Below are positions 1 to 10,399 of a stretch of 27,687 nt of DNA, piece after piece; the stretch's first letter is position 1, and each line of letters opens with the position of its first letter. Origin of the DNA: Choristocarpus tenellus KU-1152 (taxonomy: Eukaryota > Phaeophyceae); assembly GCA_964200185.2 (NCBI GenBank), contig CAXNAD020000140.1, forward strand, positions 1-27,687, written 5' to 3'. The notes under the pieces were generated by a model. It was not told the origin of the DNA. It did not search any database and saw nothing but the letters and a program-made list of their open reading frames with translations. The position numbers and the translations under genes are program-made.

Positions 1-600
1 GGAGGAGGGAAGGGGGGGGGGGAGTAGGGGGGGGTTCTGAGGTGATAATAGCAATTATGGAAGGTTTCCCAGAGCTACACCCGGATGCCCCACTGATTTG
101 AGTGAGGGAGGGAGAAAGGTGGAGGGTACTGACGAGGGGGCAAGCTACATGTAGCCTGAGAGGAATAGCCAAATAGCTCAAGTTGAAACCCAGAAGAAAA
201 TGCCCTGCATTCAGGGAGGATAGGGGGAGCCACCAGGCTGGCAATCTGGGGAGTTTTAGAGATGGTAATTCAGAGGGAGGGGAGATGGATGTCAACTGCG
301 TTCATGGTGTATGTAAGGGCCAACCAGAGGGGCTCGGTGTGGGGTTTCGATGGGTCTGGCAGAGAGTAGTAAGGGTGGGTTCAACCAGAGCGGGACTTAA
401 AGTTTGATCTAGAAGAGAAATCGACCCCGAATGAGAGGGGAGGTCAAGTCCGGGCGGGGTAGATGTCTTTTAGCTCAAAGGCACGGTATAAAGGGGATGA
501 TGAAGGGGTGTTGTTGGATGATTGTGGAGTGGTGTTGAATGGTGTGGTGGAGTGGTAAGTGGGGTGGGGTTGAGTGGGGTTGAAAGGGGTGGTAGAGACC
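1..600. other. G-rich low-complexity region, no gene seen
   Basis: Runs of G (first 40 bases) and degenerate GTGG/GGGTTG sequence at about 520-600. The short open frames here reflect base composition; I see no domain or splice structure. Confidence 0.6.
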
Positions 601-751
601 GGAAATCAGTGGCGAAAGGGTGTGCTGGTTGGTCATCAGATATGGGGGTGACTGGAAATCAGGGGCGAAGGGGGTTTGCCCTGGTTGGTCATCAGATATG
701 GGGGTGACTGGAAATCAGTGGCGAAGAGGTCGCACTGGTTGGTCTCAAGGG
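601..751 (+). repeat. Tandem repeat, about 2.8 copies of a 53-56 bp unit
   Basis: Units start GGAAATCAG at 601, 654 and 710. Each contains GGCGAA, CTGGTTGGTC and (first two) ATCAGATATGGGGGTGACT. The third is truncated near 751. Copies differ by a few substitutions and small indels. Confidence 0.9.
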
Positions 752-810
752 TTGTTAGAACGTGGGGAGAAAAGGGAATAGGGAGCAATACAAATGTAGA
801 ATAAAATAAT

Positions 811-1320
811 AATAATCCAGAACACGTGACCAAAACAAAGCATGATTATGCGATTACAACAAACGAATTTTCATGAAAAAAATCGTTGTAAATCAAAAGT
901 TATGGGACGACAAAGTTGATCCAGGACGCGACTTCCACAATTATCTCTATCTTTGAACGCTTTCATTTCCGAAACTTTGTTGGTGATTCTCTTCACCACC
1001 CTTCAGGGAACCACGCCCCCACAAAATCAGATGTTTCGTATTGGTGATACTGGTGAATTCAGAGGTCGGAGTGTTATTTTTTGTTCACTCGGTGATTCCA
1101 ATAATCCAGAATTCGTGAGGGAAGCAAAACTCAGATTCGTTGTTGATAAGTTTGATGAAAAGTTATGCCACGACAAAGTTGATCTAGGATGCTGCACAAT
1201 TATCTATATCTTTTGAACGGTTTCTTTTCCGAAACTTTGTTGGTGATTCTCTTCATTGCCCTTCCTTGAGGGAACCACGCCTCCACAAAATCAATTGTTT
1301 CATATTGGGAATACTGGTGA
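811..1320 (+). repeat. Two direct copies of a dispersed repeat, about 263-289 bp apart
   Basis: AATAATCCAGAA starts at 811 and 1100. AAGTTAT...ACGACAAAGTTGATC recurs at 897 and 1160. GAAACTTTGTTGGTGATTCT recurs at about 971 and 1231, followed in both by GGGAACCACGCC and CCACAAAATCA. A further fragment beginning AATAATCCAGAA lies near 1712. The 87-codon open frame within (953-1216) is part of the repeat and has no coding signature. Confidence 0.85.
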
Positions 1321-1397
1321 ACTGAGAGCTAAGGTTATTGGCGAGCCTGCTAAGTTCGTGTGAATTGCACGCGTGAGTTCGAATCTCACCGATGTCG
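1311..1397 (+). pseudogene. tRNA-Ser(GCT)-like sequence, probable tRNA-derived repeat head
   Basis: A T arm GTGAG-TTCGAAT-CTCAC lies at 1373-1389 and fits the B box. An anticodon arm CGAGC-CTGCTAA-GTTCG at 1342-1358 gives anticodon GCT. Between them is a type II variable arm (TGTG...CAC). These resemble eukaryotic tRNA-Ser(GCT), including TGCACGCGTG before the T arm. The 5' side does not hold up: the D region is irregular, and the 5' sequence ATACTGG does not pair with the 3' CGATGTC. It is therefore a tRNA pseudogene or SINE-like head, not a working tRNA. It sits inside the foldback repeat. Confidence 0.5.
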
Positions 1398-1410
1398 ACA
1401 ATGTGAATCG

Positions 1411-1474
1411 TGTGATTCTGTGGCGGCGTGGTTCACTCAAGCAAGGGTGGTGAAGAGAATCACCGAGGAAGACG
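1411..1474 (-). repeat. Inverted copy of the same repeat
   Basis: GGGTGGTGAAGAGAATCACC at about 1445-1464 is the reverse complement of the segment at 982-1003. The preceding GTGATTCTGTGG...GTGGTTCACTC is the reverse complement of the GAACCACGCC...CCACAAAATCA part. Together with the direct copies this makes a foldback structure around 1311-1410. Confidence 0.8.
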
Positions 1475-2103
1475 GACCACACGAACAAGGATGAACCGTG
1501 ACCGAGGGTACGAGGTTAAGGTTGGACAAGTACAAACTTAGGAGTGATGAGCACCATCAAATATGCGGCTTCATCATGAGTCAAGACGTGATAATAAAGT
1601 GGATCTTCCATGTGTGACATTTATACAGAAAGTATGTCCGTGAAATCATGGACTATTTTTTCCACATGCTGTACTGACTGTATTGGTATTTGTGGTTTAC
1701 CTGCTGTTTCTAATAATCCAGAATAATTATATAATTATATAATAAAATCCAGAATTTATGAGAAAGCAAGACCCAGATTAATTCTTAACCACCCCTTTTT
1801 TTACCTTACTCATATTGTTTGAAGTGTTTTGAGTGAAACCATTCTGTAATATTTGTTTTCTTTGAAATTTATCCACTTATGGAAAAATTATCTGAATCTC
1901 AATAAATATAATTAGTAAAAACAAATATAGTAGGTTATCTTGTTCTTGATGCAATCTCGTAGTCGTTACTATGACTATGGTGGAGGTAGAACACTTATTG
2001 TAGATACTAGAGAGTCCACGAACGTTTTGAGTTCTTCGTAATAGCTTCTGCAGTCTACCACCGGTAAAACAAGGTAAGTGGGTGAAGAGTACAAGAGATT
2101 GGA

Positions 2104-2313
2104 CTATCTAGTCGCGAAATTCCTTTGGTTCAATAGGGGCTGCGATAGGGAATGATCATCTCCTCCTCCAATATTCATTTTCACTAGTTCGTTGAACTCT
2201 TGTGTGATAAGATCGCATCCCAGACTCTGGTGCGCCCACCTTGAATACGTTTTCAGGAAATTCTTCACTTTGGCTTGTCGAGACACTTCTCCGGCGCGCT
2301 TACAGCAAGACAT
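2104..2313 (-). CDS. Unassigned 69-codon ORF, hypothetical
   Basis: Starts MSCCKRAGEVSRQAKVKNF; hydrophilic, with a mixed-charge helical stretch and no long repeats. It reads more like protein than neighbouring open frames, but I recognise no family. There is no splice or regulatory support, and it may be a chance ORF or transposon fragment. Confidence 0.2.
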   Translation of the reverse strand: MSCCKRAGEVSRQAKVKNFLKTYSRWAHQSLGCDLITQEFNELVKMNIGGGDDHSLSQPLLNQRNFATR

Positions 2314-2319
2314 TGGTGC

Positions 2320-4153
2320 TTCGATTCGTAGTTCGAATAGGATGATCGTTTATTATGTGAATTGATGCACACGACTAGTATGTCCCCACCCTGTTCCTGA
2401 GTGGAGATCCTCACCTAATACTAACCGTGAAACTAGATGAATGCCGAGGACGGGGATGAACATTCTCAGGACCTGACCAAGACAGAAGATGAGTATCATC
2501 TGGTGTGTATGCTGACAAAAACGAGCCTTGTCTCCCCGTGTCTAGTCCTCTCTTGTTCTTTTTTTGTCCGAATTCACTTAAGAGGGTTGTGTACTACCAA
2601 GTGAGTTTTCTGTGGCCCTTACTGATTGGTTTCGTTTCCCTTGTTTGTGGAAAATCACTTCGCTCGTCTTAGCCTCCCTTGGCAGGGCATACCCTCTACA
2701 TTTCGTTCGATTTATGTCTGCAATCTACTTCCAGCTTAGGAGTTTCCAAGCTACTCCATTCCATGTTCAGTTGCACTTGATACACCTCCTCATGTATAGT
2801 AGGTAATATGATGCCACTTCAAACGGTGTTGAAGGTATATCCTCTCCGTCACAACTTTCACTTGGCCCTCTTTCCCACCCTTCCCGAAAAAAAATTCCCT
2901 GATCATTCCACATCAATATTTTATAGCTTGGAACAACCCTCTTTCGGCGTGTGTATCATGGCAGGATTCCTCCAGTTGTAAGAGCATGCAAAATGTACAC
3001 CATTCCAAGGAGTAAACCCTTTTCTGACACGCCCCCCTGCCAACTCTCACTCGATGTTCAACAAACCTTGCCACTGGGACTGCTGCACCCCCCGCCAGGA
3101 TTCTAGCCTGCATGATGGGGACTGGAGGTACTACAAGACACGTGCTCATGTGCAAGAGGGGGTTATCAGTAAGCTCACAAGCCTCCTCCAAGCCAATAGT
3201 TACATCTTGTCAGAGGTACCAAGGGTGATTGGTTGAACGATTCTCTCATCAAACCTTCCCACCTTGCAGACCTATTAAAAGGAAATTCTTGGGGTGCTTT
3301 GGCCGAATTTTTGGTTGAGGTGTCAAGTTCAAATGACGATATAATTTATGACGGTGTTTCTCGTGGTGTGCTTGGTAAGGAGAGGGTGGTGTTGTGGCAA
3401 GGTACGGTGTGTATTCACACCGCTGGTATGTGGGCTTGGCTATATTTGTGGACTCTGTATGAAGGCAATAAAACGTTGAACTGCTCCTCTATATAAAGCC
3501 TATCGTTCTTCCCCCTATTTGGTAATTGTGTTAGAAATGTTTTTGGTTGTAGAAGCGCTCCGCAAACACCTGTTTTTCAATGATATTATGTTCATACTCC
3601 TGTGGTACTCATGCAAGTTCTTTACGTGCTATTGGTGACCTTCATAATGATGACATGGACAATTTTGATTTTGTAAGAGTAATGAGGACAAATTGTTGGT
3701 ATTTTGACTTTTGTAACCTACAGAGTCAGGCACACTGACATGAACAAGCACCACAACATACTAAAGTGATGGGATTTGCTTGGGCAACGACATGGTTCAC
3801 CTCTCATGTAGGTAGACGGAGATGTGTTACTTCCAAGAAGTAAACCATATTTTAGATACTCAGAAAGACCACTCTCCTAGTTTGCTCTCCCCTTCATGTG
3901 TAATGCCCTGGGTGTGCTGGGGACAATGATCTTATATTTTGACTGTCATGTCGACGTTGGTTCTCTTACGCATTAAATTATATTGTGTAGAAGTTCTGAT
4001 ATTGTTTTGCTTTGAACTTGCAATCTCACCACGGAGCAATGCACATTTTTCATTTTGAGCAAGTTACTCTTGGAAAATTGAAACCCTCTCCCTGAGCTCA
4101 GCTCCAAGCCCCGCCCCCCTTGTTCCCTCTCCCTTCCCTTCCGTACAGTCCAT
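2320..4153. other. Intergenic stretch, nothing recognised
   Basis: AT-leaning sequence with short open frames on both strands. The opposing ORFs near 2913-3236 overlap each other and show no domain. No repeat, RNA or splice structure was identified by eye. Confidence 0.4.
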
Positions 4154-4363
4154 ATGTTCCATCCTCTGGCACTGTCATACCCAGTCTGTTCCCTTCATCC
4201 CTCACCCTATGTCCTACCAAGCACCACCAGTTTCCAACAAAGCTCCCTAATATGGTCTTGGCTTACATTTCCATTTGAACTGGAGGCACGAAATGTGGTA
4301 GTACTGGATCTAGCAAATGTTGTCCATGATACATACAAAAAATTACTAACCAGAGCCAAAGTA

Positions 4364-4775
4364 CCTTAGAGGGTAGAGCTGCGTCCATTTTGGGGCCCAA
4401 AATCCAATGTTGCAATTTTAGTGTAATCTTGGCTATCGTTTTTATAAGCAGATGTCAATATCCTGGTTCCGGACACTCCTTTTCATAACGTATACATTTT
4501 ACCTACTCTGAAATATTTTTACCCTGCTGTCAAAAGGTTGCACAACATTCTAACTTCGGACACACATAGCTGTAGTCTGTATTGCCGTGTGATTCCGAAT
4601 CAACTCTCACACTGCCAAGTCGTCATGATTAAAAAGAAGATAGGAAAATAGTATTATGTATATAGTACAGAATTGAGACCAAAAATTATTTTTGGAGTAG
4701 GTAAAATGTTACTAAAAACATGTGGGCAGTTAAGCCCCAAATGGCCAAACAGGAAAAAGCTCGTACCCTCTAAGA
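4364..4775. mobile_element. MITE-like element with terminal inverted repeats and TA duplication
   Basis: The left end CCTTAGAGGGTAGAGCT (4364-4380) and the reverse complement of the right end, TCTTAGAGGGTACGAGCT, match closely. A second block, CCATTTTGGGGC on the left against CCATTTGGGGC on the right, continues the inverted repeat. Deeper in, ACATTTTACCTACTC (4494-4508) pairs perfectly with GAGTAGGTAAAATGT (4695-4709). TA flanks both ends (4362-4363, 4776-4777), the duplication expected of Tc1/mariner-type elements. About 412 bp with no coding capacity. The arms are asymmetric (left block about 64 bp further in). It ends 46 bp before the exon 1 ATG. Confidence 0.75.
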
Positions 4776-4821
4776 TACTTTCACTCACCACCTCACTTGA
4801 ATCTCTCAGAACCTCTCTCAG

Positions 4822-5001
4822 ATGCCTGTTTCGCTATCAGAGCTGATACATGGTGAGGAAAAGGGAGACTGTGATTCGCAGTCTCTCCTTGAAGGCGAGA
4901 CCAAAGGCAAGAAGGAGACTGCTCACTATGAGGGCATCAAGTTCCCCGGCATACTTAAGCAGGGTTCATCTTTCTTTCAAGATACAAGTGTTGACATTTC
5001 A
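4822..5001 (+). CDS. Exon 1: cytosolic N-terminus of PDR transporter
   Basis: Sixty codons from ATG, hydrophilic and acidic/basic (MPVSLSELIHGEEKG...), ending TCA|GTGAGT in phase 0. PDR N-termini are poorly conserved, so support comes from the open frame, a good donor and phase agreement with the next exon. CTCTCTCAG directly precedes the ATG and would also serve as a 3' splice site, so 4822 could be an internal exon start or the end of a 5'-UTR intron. A MITE-like element ends 46 bp upstream. The following intron (5002-6097) shows AT-rich sequence and no recognisable gene. Confidence 0.6.
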
Positions 5002-6097
5002 GTGAGTCCAAGGGAAAGTGAGTGGGGGGGGCTTAGTGAGCGGAATGGAGTTGCATATTTTTGCTTGTTTACTGGATTTTTGTGAAGGTTTACTGTGTTC
5101 CTCATGTCAGTAGGGTCTGATGTTGGTGTCATTGTTGTTGTTGCCAGATGTGCAAGTTTGCTTCCTGTTCGCTCTTCACTGAATAGCAGGTATGTGGGAT
5201 ACTCAATTGACCCTCTCCTCTACATGCAACCGTGCCCAAAATCTTCCCTCTTCTGTCCGCTCATAAGAAGGAGCAAGTTACTCTACAGTGATGGCAGCTG
5301 TATATATATCTTTGTGTAATCTCTCATCACAAATGAAGAACACCGAACATGAATATAGAAATCACCAAGAATCTTGTTTCCTGACTACCTCTGCTTAGTA
5401 CTGGACCCAACACAGCACCCACCCTGCATTAATCCGATGACTGAAGGCAAAGTTTGCAGGGCAATACTGTGAATAGTGTACAGCCTTGTTTGTTAAACAC
5501 AAAATACATATGTATATATAATATATACGTAGTAACTGAGCGAACCTGCTCACCCAATTCGCCAATGTCCAGGAGTGGTAACCCCCTAAAATATACATAT
5601 CGACCTTGAAGTAGGCAATGCCATATATTTGTAATGTATGGAATACTTCAATAGGTATACTTTTTTCTATATACAGTGGTAGAAATGTTTGGTACTTCAA
5701 AGTAATAAGATTTTTTTTCTCTTTTATCCTAATGTCAAGCACCGATCATATCAAGTGCCCTCCCTCCTCTTCCTTTATGGAGCTGAGAGAGTACTATTTG
5801 TTTTATGTTCTTACTTTGTATGCCTACATCCTCCTCAACAGGCCAACCCCCTTCCCTCTCTTCTCTTGCCACATTTCCTTCCTTGTTGCACATACTTCTT
5901 ACATGTATGTAATTATTATTTTGTCGGTGATGCCACTGGCATCATTCTTGCGTTGTTTCTATTGAAGAATGTTGCAAGATCCGATAGCAGGAACTACTCA
6001 GAACGATAGCTGTATCCTGTGCGCTACTTTTTCAGCTCAACCATGCTGTGCTACGTTTACATCTGTTTTCTGCTATGTACACCACAAATGGGTATAG

Positions 6098-6244
6098 GAG
6101 AGATTCTGCCAGATCCGTACAGAGCTGCCTGTCAGAGAGTTCGCCTGTGAGATACGTGTGAAGGGAGTGAGCTACCATGTGCAGAGAACTGCAAACAGAA
6201 CAGACAAGCCTACAGTGGGCAACAGTGCTCTGCAGTTCATTCAG
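6098..6244 (+). CDS. Exon 2: N-terminal domain before NBD1
   Basis: Forty-nine codons between TATAG and CAG|GTAGAG, phase 0 at both ends. The translation contains REFACEIRVKGVSYHVQ and PTVGNSALQFIQ, matching the family pattern of a 'V-R-F-x-x-L-S' strand followed by 'PTVG' ahead of NBD1. The exon joins smoothly to exon 3 (...FIQ|TLMCLPCFR). The intron after it (6245-7123) holds TG-rich simple sequence and nothing gene-like. Confidence 0.75.
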
Positions 6245-7123
6245 GTAGAGAGAGCGCATTTCTACAATGTGTTGTGTGTTCTTGCTTGTGTTTAGTAACT
6301 CAGTGTATTATAGTGTGAGCAGTACTTTCTCTCTGGTGTCTCAGAGTATGGCTTGTTAACAAGTTTCTGTTGGATATTCATACATTGATCTTGTGCGATT
6401 TGATGATAGCAAGCTATACTGCATGCTTTTGCTTTACTCTGAGGGATGGTTCTCAAGATTCCTTTCTAGTAAGTGGATGTTGGGGGATGGTCTTGAGTAT
6501 TGTGTGTGTTTAGCTTGCACAAGTGAGTAAGTAGCGCATTTGTGTGTAAGTATAGACTAACTTTACTTTCTTGCCTTGTTATGTGCACCTCGTATCCCCT
6601 TTTTCGTTATACTTTCTGGTTACCTGGGTGTTGTAAAACTGACATGTGTGTATTTGTGTGTGATTATCTCCTTCCATCCTAGCAAGAGTACCTTTGATTG
6701 ACACACCAAGCAAGATATGAACCTAGCATTTCACGTTTCCCATCTCTTTCTTTTCTGAAATGCTCACAAGCATTGACTGCATCGTTGAACATTGGTGCCG
6801 TACTGAATGTAGCAGATATTAATACCCTGTGTTCTCATTTTCGAAACCCCACGTCAAATCTGTCTACCTACTGCATCTTTAGAGCCAAGGCAAAAATCGG
6901 AGGGAGAGGGGAAGGGAATATGGCATGAAAATTTTGTTTCCCCCAATAGAATGATCTCTGCATCACTTTGAGCAAATATCATGCCTTTACCTTGTAGTAT
7001 CCGCTATCCCCGCAATCCTTGTGCGACTGCTGTGGTTGAAAATACATCGGATCTCATGATCTTATCTCACCAATGCATTTCCTGCTGCCGACCTTACCTC
7101 TCTTACTGGCATCTGCTGTGCAG

Positions 7124-7261
7124 ACCCTGATGTGCCTGCCCTGCTTCAGGATGGTGGGTTCCAGACAGAAGATGGAGCAGAAGACCATCCTGAAGGACGT
7201 CTCAGGTGTTTTCAAGCCAGGGACCATCACACTTGTAGTAGGGCCTCCAGGGTGTGGTAAG
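7124..7261 (+). CDS. Exon 3: NBD1 start with Walker A
   Basis: Forty-six codons after CTGTGCAG. ILKDVSGVFKPGTITLVVG leads into Walker A GPPGCGK, and the exon ends on the Walker A lysine: AAG|GTAATA. The next exon supplies SSLLKLMAGRL, so the ATP-binding P-loop is split by an intron. The Lys is retained, unlike the Cys found in NBD1 of fungal PDR proteins. The intron 7262-8303 has no recognisable gene. Confidence 0.93.
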
Positions 7262-8303
7262 GTAATAATGACGCTTCAACTTCTTGTGCTCATTTGTTGC
7301 AGCTTATTCCCCAATATTTGATCAGCAAATGCTTGCAAGTATGTTGAGAGATGTTGAAGTATTCCACATGGGACCCATGGCTGAGATGATCAATCGTGTG
7401 CCTTGGAAGAGGACAATACTTGGTGTGAATATATGTTAATGTCACAAAGGGCTTATGGTCTCAATTCCGTTGACTGAACTCATGGGGCTCACAACTGGTG
7501 GCACCCATTACTATTCCTATAGTGTGGGGTCTGCAATTTTCCACACTAACTCACTATGAACCACTAACTTTCTTGTCTTCAGTATAACAATAAGCATATC
7601 TATAACTGGTTCTTCATCCTATTATCTACTCCACCAGTGATGTTTATAGTTTATCAGCAGCACTATCCATGACACTTTAAATGTTTGAGAAGTCTCTAGT
7701 ATATTTTTCACTGCTTGTGCTGTATCATTGTATATGTGCTTATACCAAAGTTGTCCTTTAGCTAGTTCTCCTTTCCAGTACAAGGCATCCACTGTATTGA
7801 ATTGTACCTGCCTAATGGAGAAGACCACAATATTTGGGTTTTTGTAGTATTCTCAGGAGCAAACCTGCCAGAGGTAAACCTGCTCTGAAAGTGATGGAGC
7901 GTTGGGGGGCTGCAGTGGAAGATGCCTCCCCTCAATCATTTTGTCAGACCTAGTGAGGGAAAGTTGTGTCAGGAGTGTTGAGCATAAACAAATCTTTTTC
8001 ACTGTTTTACTATGCTAGGCAGAAGCCGAGGGTGAGAGGTGAGGGTATAGCATATCAATGAAAGTTCAAGAAGCACCAGTATTGTTTTACATGGCTTATG
8101 GAACAGGATGACACATGTCCATTCACATATGCTTCCATATAGATATCATAACATGATGCTCTATAGGGTCTCCTGTACACCAATCGTATTAGTGCTTCAA
8201 ATTGAGATTTTTTTTCAGTTTCTGTTTTATCTTGTCGGGTGCCCACCTCTTGCCCTACCTCACCGACGATCCTCATGGCTTCATCCCTATCCCTATGGAA
8301 CAG

Positions 8304-8441
8304 TCCTCGCTGTTGAAGCTCATGGCAGGGCGCCTGAGGGAAGACAAGGGGCACATCCATGAGGGTGAGGTGCTGTACAACGGTGACCTCAAGTCCTCTG
8401 GGAAGTTCTCGCTTCCCAAAGTAGCACACCTGGTGGAGCAG
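8304..8441 (+). CDS. Exon 4: NBD1 after Walker A
   Basis: Forty-six codons starting after ATGGAACAG with SSLLKLMAGRL, then EGEVLYNGDLKSS and HLVEQ, the first half of the Q-loop region. Ends CAG|GTGAAC, phase 0. The open frame runs on past the donor, but the homologous continuation (TDRHLPTL) lies at 9427, which fixes the end. The intron 8442-9426 shows no gene. Confidence 0.92.
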
Positions 8442-9426
8442 GTGAACTTAGAGACTGCACACATCCTGGATTTGCTTCCCAGCAGACAAGGGCTTGTAGT
8501 ATGTTCATATTCCAGATTTCGTTAAACCATGGGTGCCAGTTCTATCATTGAGATAATGACAACTAAAAGCGGTGTAATCTAATGTGTATTTGACGTGCAT
8601 GGTGCAGGCAGTATTTTTGTAAATGCATGCACTTCAAACAATTGAACCTACCTCCAAAGTGCTTTTTTTTTGTTAGAGCGAGGTGAAGATTGGGGCTGCC
8701 TTTGTTCATTCCTGTTGAGCCTAAGGTGTTCTACCCCTTATTAGGCAAGCATAGTGTTCTATGGGATGTACTCTTGATGGCATGTAAAGGGGGGAAATGT
8801 TGACGTAAAGGTAGGCTATGAAAAAGTTGCTTTCCTGCTTTCTCAAGATACTATTTTTAGCGTCCAGCGGAGTTGATAAAGTATGGACCTATTACATTTA
8901 TTTTTTGCACAAAATGAAGTACCACGTTGTTTGCTGAAGAGGTAGTTGAGGTGTGAAGCTCTGTAAGGGATGATAAGAGTTGTATCTCGACGATTTGAGC
9001 ATGAATATAGGTGGTCCATGTTTTTCTTTTTTTCTGACAAGAGTGGCACTCCAACAATTTTACTTGTATGAAATGGAGACAAGCTAGCACCATAGAAAAA
9101 TTTATGAGAAATGCCGCCACATCCAAATTTGAGGGGGTGGGGAATTGCATCGCGTCTTCCAGATCAATGCATGAGATGCAAGAAGTCCATCCATGAAACG
9201 CCCACACAAGCATTTCATCGGTAATCTGCCCCCCCACAGTTACCCCCTCATCTTACTTTCCAACCGCATCTATACTATCTACTGCTCCCCCCCTGTGTGT
9301 GTCTGTTCTAGAGTACCTCTGTCCCTCCCTACGGCCTTTCTGTTATCTTTATGAAAAAAAATCCTTCACAGTTTCTTTCTGCTCCCTGCCCCATGCATGC
9401 AACGACCTATTCCCAACATTTGTTAG

Positions 9427-9588
9427 ACTGATCGCCATCTTCCTACACTAATGGTGGAGGAAACACTTATGTTCGCCTTTCAATCAATGTGCGGAGGCAA
9501 GCACTTGATGGAGAGAGCTGAGGGCAGTACCCCTCTTACCAAGGAGCAGGAGGACCTTTGTGACTTCATGGACAAACGTGCATTGAAG
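9427..9588 (+). CDS. Exon 5: NBD1 Q-loop and helical subdomain
   Basis: Fifty-four codons after TTGTTAG: TDRHLPTLMVEETLMFAF, the family 'DxHxPxLTVxETLxFA' motif, followed by SMCGG and a charged helix (LTKEQEDLCDFMDKRALK). Ends AAG|GTCAGT in phase 0. The exon's open frame begins only at the acceptor. It is followed by the longest intron of the gene. Confidence 0.92.
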
Positions 9589-10312
9589 GTCAGTTTGTTT
9601 TTCTATTTTTGGTAAACTAGATGTTACAGGTATCGTTGTCTTTGTGTAAAGTGCGGATGAGAGTTGATTTCTTGTCAATTCTGATCCTAGTGGAGTATGA
9701 CTTTTTTTTGTCTTGCACAGGGGAGAGAGATACGTACTCCCAGTTATTTGATGTAAAGTGCTGCAGAAGAAATACTCTTGAGATTGTTAAAAACTGAGCG
9801 AGGTGTCATGTCAAACTGCAAAGTTCTAGGACTACTGCACTATACAACTCCCACGGAGCTCTACTATTATGTGCAGGATGTGAATTGGTACTGCAAAACT
9901 GACTGTGGTATTTATAGGGATAATTAATAGACAATTTGGTATATCAATGGCGATGTTGCAACTTGGTCCCCCTTTATGGCACCCTAATACCAACAGATTT
10001 GACATGCCTTATTTGCCGATTATTCTTTGTAACTTTTTTATAGCTCCAATGTGCTGAGGTCTCTGGCCGTGATTTGAGGTACAAAAACATACGTGCAATG
10101 AGAATGTTAGTAGGCGCTTGTGCATAGATTAAAAAAACAAACATATTCACTTATTTACACATTTGACCCTTTCGACGAATGAGTGCCAAAATGCAGTTGA
10201 TAGTGTCAAAATAAATCTTGAAGTCACAAATCGCCTCATTCACCAAAACAACACACACAACGAATTTCCTGCACTCTAAAATGATAAAATAGAAGATAAT
10301 ATAGAATCATCA

Positions 10313-10338
<26 letters not shown>
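10313..10338. repeat. (AT)13 microsatellite
   Basis: Uninterrupted AT dinucleotides within intron 5. Confidence 0.95.
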
Positions 10339-10343
<5 letters not shown>

Positions 10344-10399
10344 TTTGTACTTACGCTAGTAGTATATACAGATTACATAATACAACTAGAGCGAATGGA

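Noticed and set aside
953-1216. 87-codon + strand ORF
   Set aside because: It lies within a dispersed repeat present in several copies; no domain or splice signal.
5395-6009. Overlapping 106-115 codon ORFs on both strands
   Set aside because: AT-rich intron sequence; frames overlap antisense and none shows a domain.
8442-8525. Continuation of exon 4's open frame (VNLETAHILDLL...)
   Set aside because: Exon 5 supplies the conserved TDRHLPTLMVEE continuation, so this is intron read-through.
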